Below, piece after piece: positions 1-5,120 of a stretch of 5,825 nucleotides of DNA. Position 1 is the stretch's first letter; each line of letters begins with the position of its first letter. The notes under the pieces are model-generated. The model did no database searches. It saw only the letters and a list, made by a program, of their open reading frames with translations, and was not told the DNA's origin. Both the position numbers and the translations under genes were made by a program. This DNA comes from an uncultured Spartobacteria bacterium (GTDB lineage Bacteria > Verrucomicrobiota > Verrucomicrobiia > Chthoniobacterales > Terrimicrobiaceae): the NCBI GenBank assembly GCA_937960895.1, contig CALCJD010000078.1, forward strand, positions 1 to 5,825, in the 5' to 3' direction.

Positions 1-988
1 TGCGGCAGGTGACTCCGGCCGCGGCGAGACGGGATTCCAGCCGGGTCAGATCCTCCTCGAAGTCCGACTGACGCGAGGAAATGAAGAGTCCCGAAAACGC
101 ATCGGTGATCTCCGCGGGCGGAGAGGAGGAAGTGCAAAGGCGTGCCGCCGACGCTTCGTCAATGCAGACCAGCATGACCTGCAGAAGCGGCGGCAGCCGG
201 TTGGCGGTTTCCGGCTGCGGGGACCGGGCGGCATCAAGCCGGGAGTCATAGGTGAAATCCTTCGAAAGATCGTCGCCGTCCGGATCCTCCGACAGCGTCT
301 TGCGGGGCCAGAGTCCGAGATAAACGACATTGTCGGCAATCGGCACGGCGTGTTGGGACAGTGCGGTCACCCAAGCGTTCCCGTTGGCGTTTTGATACAC
401 CGAAAGATCCTCGCTGGGCTCGAGGGCCTGCATGAGACGGTAGCGATATTTGGGGGCGAAGGGGGGAAACGGTCCGGGCAGCGGTTCCTGATCGCCATAT
501 GCGACAAAATACCCGCAGGCGTTCAGCAGATTGGACAACCCCTCGTGGTCCGGAGAGGTGGCCACCCCGGCGGGAAGTTGAAAGGCAATGCTCTGTCCGG
601 TTCCGGCCGTGCCGGGCGCGCTCCCTCCGGCATTCTGAATGAGAAAATGCAGTTCGGACTGCCGTCCATAGGTGGCCGGACGGAACGTCGCGCGGTTGGC
701 GCTTGTGCGGAAGGCCCCGGTGGCATCCTGGTAGTCCCAATAACTCCGGAGCGTCGCCTGGCTCAGATGTGCCGTCATCAAATCAAAGGCCGCGCGCGCC
801 CCCTGAAATGCGGTCACGCTGTCACTGGCACGGCGCGTGGCGGCGCTGGTTTGTCCGATGATGGAAAGAAGCAGGACGACAAGCAGGGCGAGGATGGCGC
901 AGGCCACCATCACCTCAAGCAGTGTGAAACCCCGACCGGACGACGGGGGGCTCGTGGGCCGCCCCGGAAATGAGGAGGACAAAACCAT
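1..988 (-). CDS. Verru_Chthon cassette protein C, type IV pseudopilin-like (3' end off window)
   Basis: The reading frame is open for 329 codons from ATG at 988-986 down to the left edge, so the C-terminus is missing. It has a prepilin N-terminus: a short basic leader ending RG at 19-20, then FTLLEV (21-26) with Glu25 at +5 and a hydrophobic helix to about residue 45. A prepilin peptidase would be expected to cut between Gly20 and Phe21 and methylate Phe21. The rest is a soluble pseudopilin-like domain with stretches such as AFDLMTAHLSQATLRSYWDYQD (split 67-76 and 77-88), PKYRYRLMQALEPSEDLSVY and ADNVVYLGLWPRK. I recognise this pattern as the Verru_Chthon cassette protein C family, whose biochemical role is unknown; it presumably joins a type II secretion or type IV pilus-like assembly in the envelope. 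It starts 12 bp after gene B stops, so the two are very likely co-transcribed. No Shine-Dalgarno is visible before the ATG. Family call is confident, function is not. Confidence -1.
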   Translation of the reverse strand, partial: MVLSSSFPGRPTSPPSSGRGFTLLEVMVACAILALLVVLLLSIIGQTSAATRRASDSVTAFQGARAAFDLMTAHLSQATLRSYWDYQDATGAFRTSANRATFRPATYGRQSELHFLIQNAGGSAPGTAGTGQSIAFQLPAGVATSPDHEGLSNLLNACGYFVAYGDQEPLPGPFPPFAPKYRYRLMQALEPSEDLSVYQNANGNAWVTALSQHAVPIADNVVYLGLWPRKTLSEDPDGDDLSKDFTYDSRLDAARSPQPETANRLPPLLQVMLVCIDEASAARLCTSSSPPAEITDAFSGLFISSRQSDFEEDLTRLESRLAAAGVTCR

Positions 989-1000
989 GGAATCCAAGGC

Positions 1001-1447
1001 TCACCGCCCGTCGCGGGGCAGCCAGAGATGGTTGGTGCGCCTTGCCTGGGTGCGCAGATCCTGAATTTCCACCCGCACGGCCTTCAGCGAGGCGCCCAGA
1101 TCGAAGGCCTGATCACTTCCGGGATAAATCGGCTGACCCGCCACCTCCCGCACGTCAATGCGAAAGACCGCGCCATCCGCACCGCTTGTGCGCTGGCCGT
1201 CATTGTCAAACCAGGCGGTGTAGGAGACATTGGTATAATCGCCCACCGCATTTTGCGCGGACACATCGCGAAGAATCTGCGTCTCCAGCATCTGCACCTT
1301 CGAGTCCCGGAGCGTCCCCAGCCCCAGCGGCAGCAGGCCCGCCACGGAAAGGACGGCGAATGTCGCCAGGCCGAGGGCGATCGTCACCTCGGCCAGGGAA
1401 AAGGCACGATGAGGTGCGACGGAGCAAGACAACGCGCTCTTTTGCAT
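1001..1447 (-). CDS. Verru_Chthon cassette protein B, type IV pseudopilin-like
   Basis: A 148-residue protein from ATG 1447-1445 to TGA 1003-1001. The N-terminus is a prepilin leader ending HRA (13-15) followed by FSLAEV (16-21), Glu20 at +5, and a hydrophobic helix up to the LLPLGL segment (38-43). The usual Gly before the cut is Ala15, which prepilin peptidases tolerate. The body (TLRDSKVQMLETQILRDVSAQ, read as 45-54 and 55-65; YTAWFDNDGQ; RIDVREV) matches my memory of Verru_Chthon cassette protein B, a pseudopilin family of unknown function found beside proteins A, C and D. The frame is open upstream to an ATG at 1549-1547 that overlaps the lacI stop as ATGA, but those 34 extra residues are charged and non-prepilin-like, and they would contain the operator at 1511-1524. 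I therefore prefer 1447. Gene C follows after 12 bp. No Shine-Dalgarno is seen. Confidence -1.
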   Translation of the reverse strand: MQKSALSCSVAPHRAFSLAEVTIALGLATFAVLSVAGLLPLGLGTLRDSKVQMLETQILRDVSAQNAVGDYTNVSYTAWFDNDGQRTSGADGAVFRIDVREVAGQPIYPGSDQAFDLGASLKAVRVEIQDLRTQARRTNHLWLPRDGR

Positions 1448-1449
1448 TG

Positions 1450-1494
1450 GGGGCCGATACGATTCCCGATCCCGTAGTCCCGACCTCCGGCCCC
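1450..1494 (-). other. Possible structured 5' leader of gene B
   Basis: In the minus-strand sense, GGGGCCG (1494-1488) can pair with CGGCCCC (1456-1450), giving a 7-bp stem that ends two bases before the ATG of gene B at 1447. The same strand carries four G-runs (1494-1491, 1481-1479, 1473-1471, 1467-1465) with loops of 9, 5 and 3 bases, a loose G-quadruplex pattern. Either fold could occlude the start. The sequence is GC-rich, so such pairings also arise by chance; the pairing is seen, the role is speculation. Confidence -1.
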
Positions 1495-1510
1495 TGCAAA
1501 TCCCATCTTT

Positions 1511-1524
1511 GTTATCCCGATAAC
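1511..1524. promoter_or_regulatory. Candidate LacI operator upstream of the pseudopilin genes
   Basis: GTTATCCCGATAAC has the perfect half-sites GTTATC and GATAAC around two central bases. It matches 13 of 14 positions of the palindrome in front of lacI (2658-2671). It lies 22 bp past the lacI stop codon and 63 bp before the preferred start of gene B, in the 98-bp gap between them. The site is AT-rich inside GC-rich DNA, which makes a chance repeat unlikely. It probably lets the neighbouring LacI-type protein control the B-C operon from its own promoter. I could not identify a convincing -35/-10 pair here. Confidence -1.
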
Positions 1525-1545
1525 CAGTCCTTCGGCTTTTCATCG

Positions 1546-2622
1546 TCATTCACCGGCAGCTTCAATCCGAACTTCCCGGGACGCCTGGGGCGCCACCGTC
1601 CCGCCGTCCTTCCAGGTGCCCTCAATCAGCACGAGCCGGGGATGTTCGGGCGGCCCGTATTCATTGTGCAAAATGCGGTTGGCCACGGCATCCATCGCCG
1701 CCGCCCCCACCGTTTCGAGATTCTCCTCCACCCCGGCCAGAGAGGAATCCGGAGGACGGTTGAGGCAGGCCAGACCAATGTCCCCGGGTACGGAAAGACC
1801 CAGCCGATCCAGCCACTCCTTTTCATGACCGACCAGCCCGATGATCACGTCCGGCTTCCACCGGCGCAGCCACGACTGAAACCGTCCCACCGGAGTCAGT
1901 CCGGGTTTGCCGACAAAAAGGGGAATGCGCTGCCGCACGGACAGGCGCTGCTGCCAGAGGAGATGCCGCTCCCGCCAGCTGTAGTCAACACCCTCAACGG
2001 CCTCCGGCGGAAGCACCATGCCGATGCGGCGATATCCCATCGCGGCCAGCCGCGCAAACGCCGTGTCGACATTGTGACGATGATGGCTGGAAACCCTGTC
2101 GACGGCAATCCCCGTCCAGGAATAGGCCACGGCGGCCACGGCATAACGGTCCCAGGAAAGGGACAGGGGAGCCGGTTCCTTCGCGTCGCGGTTCCAACTC
2201 GGCATCAAAATCACACCGGTGAGACCCCGCGCGCGGAGGACACGGTCCACGTGCTGTGCGGACCGGCTTCCGGAAGCCCGCAGATAAAAACACTCGGTGT
2301 GAAACCCCAATTGGGCCGCCCGCTGTGCCACCCCGCGGTACTGCAGCGCATACGCGTACCCCCCCAGATGTCCCAGCCAGTCCTTCTCGGACGCCGCATC
2401 CACCAACAGGGCCACGCACCCCCTGTCCCTTAACGGGCGTCCGGAACGGATGTGCGCCATGAGCGAAGACACATAGGCATTCGGTCGATACCCGAGCCGC
2501 CGGGCAATCGCCTGGATCCGCTGCCGGGTGGCCAGCGGAATGGACCGATCCCCGCGAAGCGCACGGGAAACGGCGGCCTGGGTGACGCCCGCCTCGGCAG
2601 CAATGACGCGTTGATTGGGCAC
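1546..2622 (-). CDS. LacI/GalR-family transcriptional regulator
   Basis: A 358-residue protein with the LacI-family layout. Residues 3-22 form the helix-turn-helix (NQRVIAAEAGVTQAAVSRAL); residues 27-47 complete the headpiece (RSIPLATRQRIQAIA, ARRLGYRPN); residues 48-56 are the hinge with Leu54 where LacI/PurR proteins insert a leucine into the minor groove. The periplasmic-binding-protein-like effector domain fills about 66-345 (CVALLVDA, TGVILMPSWNRD, GYRRIGMVLP, KPDVIIGLVGHE, VPGDIGLACLNRP). It should bind a sugar or oligosaccharide and control nearby operons; the actual ligand cannot be read from the sequence, although the fucosidase nearby suggests a fucose-containing glycan. The start is GTG at 2622-2620; an in-frame TGA at 2649-2647 with no ATG between rules out a longer form. 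The stop (TGA 1548-1546) precedes gene B. Identical palindromic half-sites flank the gene at both ends, pointing to autoregulation plus control of gene B. Confidence -1.
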   Translation of the reverse strand: MPNQRVIAAEAGVTQAAVSRALRGDRSIPLATRQRIQAIARRLGYRPNAYVSSLMAHIRSGRPLRDRGCVALLVDAASEKDWLGHLGGYAYALQYRGVAQRAAQLGFHTECFYLRASGSRSAQHVDRVLRARGLTGVILMPSWNRDAKEPAPLSLSWDRYAVAAVAYSWTGIAVDRVSSHHRHNVDTAFARLAAMGYRRIGMVLPPEAVEGVDYSWRERHLLWQQRLSVRQRIPLFVGKPGLTPVGRFQSWLRRWKPDVIIGLVGHEKEWLDRLGLSVPGDIGLACLNRPPDSSLAGVEENLETVGAAAMDAVANRILHNEYGPPEHPRLVLIEGTWKDGGTVAPQASREVRIEAAGE

Positions 2623-2640
2623 ACCGCCAAGTTGACCCTT

Positions 2641-2660
2641 AACTTTTCACGTGTCAAGTT
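2641..2660. promoter_or_regulatory. CACGTG-centred palindrome at the lacI promoter
   Basis: A 20-bp imperfect palindrome, AACTT and AAGTT arms around CACGTG (2648-2653), with 16 of 20 bases symmetric. Its central CpG step is the arrangement typical of LacI-family operators. It lies 19-38 bp upstream of the lacI GTG start and abuts the GTTATC palindrome, overlapping it by three bases. On the minus strand it contains TTGACA (2657-2652), a consensus -35; a 17-bp spacer would place the -10 at CAACTT (2634-2629), which is poor, and transcription would begin almost at the GTG. Promoter assignment is therefore weak. Confidence -1.
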
Positions 2661-2671
2661 ATCGCGATAAC
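2658..2671. promoter_or_regulatory. Candidate LacI operator upstream of lacI
   Basis: GTTATCGCGATAAC is a perfect 14-bp palindrome 35 bp upstream of the lacI start, in the divergent gap between lacI and the PEP-CTERM gene. The same half-sites recur at 1511-1524, downstream of lacI. Position and symmetry fit an autoregulatory operator. The central step is GpC rather than the CpG usual for LacI-family sites, so another dimeric regulator binding here remains possible. Confidence -1.
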
Positions 2672-2768
2672 GAACGGCCACGTTGCCGGGTTTCCGTTTT
2701 TCCGGCGGGGAATGTCCCCGGATTCCCGCCCCTGTTCCAGTCCACGCAACTCCGCGCCCCCTAATGAC

Positions 2769-2797
2769 TTGACACCGATGCACTTTTTTCCTATGCA
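2769..2797 (+). promoter_or_regulatory. Sigma-70-type promoter of the PEP-CTERM gene
   Basis: TTGACA at 2769-2774 is a perfect -35 box. After exactly 17 bp comes TATGCA (2792-2797), matching the TAT of the -10 consensus. Transcription would start near 2804, leaving a leader of roughly 18 bases before the ATG at 2822. The leader is pyrimidine-rich and has no Shine-Dalgarno. Spacing and -35 are strong evidence; the -10 is only half consensus, as expected of a regulated promoter. Confidence -1.
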
Positions 2798-2805
2798 CGT
2801 GCAAA
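2792..2805. promoter_or_regulatory. CACGTG-centred palindrome over the PEP-CTERM -10 box
   Basis: TGCACGTGCA (2794-2803) is a perfect 10-bp palindrome, extendable to 12 of 14 symmetric bases over 2792-2805. It overlaps the -10 box, the position where a bound repressor blocks RNA polymerase. Aligned on CACGTG it shares 12 of 16 bases with the palindrome at the lacI promoter (2643-2658 against 2791-2806). It has the central CpG of LacI-family operators. The binding protein is inferred, not shown, and ATGCAC also occurs at 2778-2783, so direct-repeat binding is an alternative. Confidence -1.
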
Positions 2806-2821
2806 GTTTCTCTTCCCTGCC

Positions 2822-3616
2822 ATGAAAAAAGCCCTTCTCCTCCCCCTGCTGCTGGCCGCCGCCACTCTTGGCACCGAAAACGCCACCGCGGTGGTGCTGG
2901 TGAATGAAACCTGGGAGGACTACGCGGACGGCGCCACGCCCACGGCCCCGTGGGTCACGTGGACGGGAAGTCCGAGCGGCTCCCAGGGATCGGTGACCGT
3001 GACGGACGCCCTGTCCTCGCCCTTTTCCACGGGAACCAAGTCGGTTCTTCTGAACGGCACAGCAAACAGCGGTTCATCCCTTTCCCACAACTTTGCGGCG
3101 ACCGATTCCCCGCTGTTTGTTTCCTTCGACTTTTATCTTCCGGCCGGCGCGGGCACTCTGCCCTCCCTGACTCTGGCGGGGTCCACGGGGTCGGGCGGCC
3201 CTTTGTCAGCCGGTGTCACCTTGAATTTGACCAATTCCTTCCTGGGCGCGCCCAACCAAATCGTCAATCAGGGAGGCTCCTGGAGCGAGGGGGTCATCAT
3301 CGCTCCGTCCCAAACCGGACGTTGGTTTCACATTGAACTCACCACGGCTCCCATTTCCTCCGCCCTCGACACCTACACCATCACGGTCACGCCGTATGGC
3401 GGCACACCTGTGACCGTCACCGACCTGGCTTTCCGGAATCAGCTGGTCAACGTGTCGAAAATCGAATTCTCATGGAACAGCAACGCCGGAGTCGGCAGCA
3501 TGTACATTGACAACATTTATGTTGCCACCGTGCCGGAGCCTTCCACGGCCCTTCTCGCGGGAGCCTGCGGCCTCTTTGTCCTTCTTCCGCGGCGGGCTCG
3601 CGGACGCACGGTGTGA
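2822..3616 (+). CDS. Secreted PEP-CTERM sorting-domain protein, lectin/LamG-like body
   Basis: A 264-residue exported protein. Residues 1-23 are a Sec signal peptide: KK, a Leu/Ala core, and ATA (21-23) as the likely cleavage site. Residues 237-264 are a PEP-CTERM tail: VPEPS, a short hydrophobic stretch (about 242-255) and a basic end RRAR (257-260). Such tails are processed by exosortase, which leaves the protein at the cell surface or in extracellular matrix. The body is Ser/Thr/Gly-rich and beta-strand-like; the opening NETWEDYADGATPTAPW (28-44) and the closing SKIEFSWNSNAGVGSMYIDNIYV (212-221, 222-234) resemble the concanavalin A-like jelly-roll proteins that often carry this tail in Verrucomicrobia. 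Carbohydrate binding is therefore plausible, but no catalytic residues are recognisable. It has its own promoter at 2769-2797 and a terminator-like hairpin about 80 bp after the stop, so it is probably monocistronic. Exosortase itself is not in the window. Confidence -1.
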   Translation: MKKALLLPLLLAAATLGTENATAVVLVNETWEDYADGATPTAPWVTWTGSPSGSQGSVTVTDALSSPFSTGTKSVLLNGTANSGSSLSHNFAATDSPLFVSFDFYLPAGAGTLPSLTLAGSTGSGGPLSAGVTLNLTNSFLGAPNQIVNQGGSWSEGVIIAPSQTGRWFHIELTTAPISSALDTYTITVTPYGGTPVTVTDLAFRNQLVNVSKIEFSWNSNAGVGSMYIDNIYVATVPEPSTALLAGACGLFVLLPRRARGRTV

Positions 3617-3623
3617 ACCCGCC

Positions 3624-3693
3624 GGAACTTCGCGGACCCCACGGGCAAACCGGTTTCTGTTGTCGCGAAGTTTCCCAAGAGTTTTCCGTGGGG
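3624..3693 (+). repeat. Interleaved inverted repeats (potential pseudoknot) after the PEP-CTERM gene
   Basis: Two inverted repeats interlock. AACTTCGCG (3626-3634) pairs with CGCGAAGTT (3664-3672), extendable to 11 bp with a G-U and a G-C pair. CCCCACGG (3637-3644) lies in that loop and pairs perfectly with CCGTGGGG (3686-3693) beyond it. The order a-b-a'-b' is that of an H-type pseudoknot or of two alternative hairpins. The first loop also contains the palindrome AAACCGGTTT (3647-3656). The pairings are visible; whether the RNA folds so, and why, is unknown. Confidence -1.
3642..3653 (+). repeat. 12-bp direct repeat, copy 1
   Basis: CGGGCAAACCGG here is repeated exactly at 3760-3771, 118 bp downstream. 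The two copies bracket the terminator-like hairpin at 3699-3743. In this copy the last bases form part of the palindrome AAACCGGTTT, which has a central CpG. Confidence -1.
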
Positions 3694-3698
3694 GAAAA

Positions 3699-3743
3699 AA
3701 TGAGTTCCGGGTGCAGGGCGGAGTGCCTTCACCCGGACTCATT
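3699..3743. terminator. Strong terminator-like hairpin between PEP-CTERM and fucosidase genes
   Basis: AATGAG (3699-3704), a bulged T, then TCCGGGTG (3706-3713) pair with CACCCGGA (3730-3737) and CTCATT (3738-3743), a 14-bp stem with one bulge. The apical bases can continue pairing (AGGGC 3715-3719 with GCCTT 3725-3729, including one G-U). On the plus strand the stem is followed by only a mixed ATTCCTT, so termination of PEP-CTERM transcripts is plausible but the T-run is weak. On the minus strand it is followed by TTTTTT, a better tail, although no minus-strand gene is seen ending here. Confidence -1.
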
Positions 3744-3756
3744 ATTCCTTCCGTCC

Positions 3757-3773
3757 AGCCGGGCAAACCGGCT
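3757..3773 (+). repeat. Short hairpin containing direct repeat copy 2
   Basis: AGCCGG (3757-3762) pairs with CCGGCT (3768-3773) around a GCAAA loop, 29 bp before the fucosidase ATG. It contains the second copy of CGGGCAAACCGG (3760-3771). It could be a leader hairpin or an operator; no T-run follows. No clear -35/-10 pair for the fucosidase is visible nearby. Confidence -1.
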
Positions 3774-3802
3774 TGGGTCCTGACATCTTTCATCCTTCAG
3801 CC

Positions 3803-5071
3803 ATGAAAAAAAACCGCTTAACCGTCCCCAAGCCCCTGCCCCGCATCGCCCGTTTTGAACGTCTGGGATTCGGCATTTTTGTGCACTGGGGATTGTATTC
3901 GCTCCTCGGCCAAGGCGAATGGATTCAACATTTCCGCAAGATTCCCCTGAAGGAGTACGAGAAGCTGGCAAAAAAATTCACCGCCGAGGAATTCGACGCC
4001 CGCGCTCTGGCGCGTCTCGCCCGGGAGGCCGGGGCGCGTTACATCACGCTGACCACCCGGCATCACGACGGCTTCTCCCTCTACGACACGCGGGGCCTTT
4101 CCCGATTCGACGCCCCGCATTCCGCGGCGGGCCGCGATCTGGTGGCGGAGTTTGTCGAGGCCTGTCGGGCGGAGGGGATCGTTCCGTTCTTTTACCACAC
4201 CACCCTCGACTGGCGCTGGGACTCCGCCGGGTGCTCCCAGGCAAAGTTCGACGAATACCTGGATTATCTGAACGCCTCGGTGGAAGTGCTCTGCCGGCAC
4301 TACGGCAAAATCGGCGGCCTGTGGTTCGACGGCAACTGGTCCCGCCGCGGAGCCGACTGGAAGGAGAGCCGTCTTTACGGCACCATCCGCCGTTATCAAC
4401 CGGAGGCCATCATCATCAACAACACCGGGCTGAGTGCGCGCGGCGTGGCCGGACACCCGGAACTTGACAGCACAACCTTCGAGCAGGGTCTGCCCACCGA
4501 GCCGGACCGCCGCGGATGGCCGAAATATCTCGCCGGGGAAATGTGCGAGACGATGAACGGCCACTGGGGCATCGGCTTCAACGATTTTCGCTTCAAGAGT
4601 CCGGCCGAGGTGATCGAGCACCTCTGCACCTGCCGCAAGGTGGGGGCCAACTACCTTCTCAACGTGGGACCCACGGCTTCCGGACGCGTTCCGGACTACG
4701 AAACGGCGGTGCTCCGGCTGCTGGGTCAGTGGATTCGCCGAACCGGCGAAGTCATTTACGACAGCCGTCCGGTGGAAACCGGCTGTGAAGGACGCGATTT
4801 TGTGCTGAAGGGTCCCAAGGCCTATTATTATTTCGCCTTCGACCTGTCCCGCCGCGGCGACGAAAATGTGGTGACGCCCGGCGGCGGCAACGGACTGCGC
4901 GCCATTGAAGGGCTGCCTGCGAAGATCCGCGAGGCCCGCTGGATCGACACGGGCGAACGCGCCCGCTTCACGCAGTCGAAGGACAATGTCCATTTTGTGC
5001 TGCACTGCGCCGGTTACGACTACGGCGACGATCTCGTCGTTCGCGTCGCGGAGCTGATTCCGGCGAAATAA
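3803..5071 (+). CDS. GH29 alpha-L-fucosidase, cytoplasmic
   Basis: A 422-residue glycoside hydrolase family 29 enzyme, which removes terminal alpha-L-fucose with retention of configuration. The N-terminal (beta/alpha)8 domain carries the family marks: FGIFVHWGLYS (23-33), the paired histidines of TTRHHDGFSLYD (84-95), the nucleophile Asp176 in GGLWFDGNW (171-179), GEMCETMNGHWG (245-256) and ANYLLNVGP (282-290). The acid/base residue of GH29 is poorly conserved and I do not assign it. Residues from about 318 form the C-terminal beta-sandwich. There is no signal peptide, so it should act in the cytoplasm on imported oligosaccharides. I chose ATG 3803 (MKKNRL) over an in-frame TTG at 3773, which adds ten unremarkable residues. 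The leader lacks a Shine-Dalgarno. The esterase gene follows after 49 bp on the same strand, suggesting an operon for a fucose-containing, acylated glycan. The natural substrate is not readable from sequence. Confidence -1.
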   Translation: MKKNRLTVPKPLPRIARFERLGFGIFVHWGLYSLLGQGEWIQHFRKIPLKEYEKLAKKFTAEEFDARALARLAREAGARYITLTTRHHDGFSLYDTRGLSRFDAPHSAAGRDLVAEFVEACRAEGIVPFFYHTTLDWRWDSAGCSQAKFDEYLDYLNASVEVLCRHYGKIGGLWFDGNWSRRGADWKESRLYGTIRRYQPEAIIINNTGLSARGVAGHPELDSTTFEQGLPTEPDRRGWPKYLAGEMCETMNGHWGIGFNDFRFKSPAEVIEHLCTCRKVGANYLLNVGPTASGRVPDYETAVLRLLGQWIRRTGEVIYDSRPVETGCEGRDFVLKGPKAYYYFAFDLSRRGDENVVTPGGGNGLRAIEGLPAKIREARWIDTGERARFTQSKDNVHFVLHCAGYDYGDDLVVRVAELIPAK

Positions 5072-5120
5072 CCCCGCACACCCCGCAGGCGGCTCCGAAA
5101 CCCTTACCCCCTTCCCCAAC

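Larger units (their letters stand above)
2623..2821. other. Divergent intergenic control region
   Basis: This 199-bp gap separates the leftward lacI from the rightward PEP-CTERM gene. It contains the two palindromes near lacI and the promoter and palindrome near the PEP-CTERM gene, listed separately. The middle (about 2680-2760) shows only a small triloop hairpin (CGGGGA at 2706-2711 with TCCCCG at 2715-2720) without a T-run, to which I assign no function. No small gene is evident. Confidence -1.

Noticed and set aside
350..973. Plus-strand open frame of 207 codons
   Set aside because: It is antisense to Verru_Chthon protein C, whose frame is open to the window edge and has a canonical prepilin N-terminus.
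970..2433. Long plus-strand open frame of 487 codons across lacI and gene B
   Set aside because: It is antisense to lacI and gene B, both of which have clear family motifs. Its translation is rich in Pro, Arg and His without domains, as expected from the shadow of GC-rich genes.
2706..2720. Triloop hairpin CGGGGA-ATG-TCCCCG in the divergent gap
   Set aside because: The stem is only 6 bp, no T-run follows on either strand and no gene ends nearby, so it is neither a convincing terminator nor an operator.
2955..2960. CACGTG inside the PEP-CTERM coding region (also 2248-2253 inside lacI)
   Set aside because: The flanks lack the extended symmetry of the promoter copies, and a six-base core is expected by chance in a window of this size.
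3773..3802. TTG start ten codons upstream of the fucosidase ATG
   Set aside because: The extra residues are not family-like, the codon falls in the arm of the hairpin at 3757-3773, and ATG 3803 gives a typical GH29 N-terminus.
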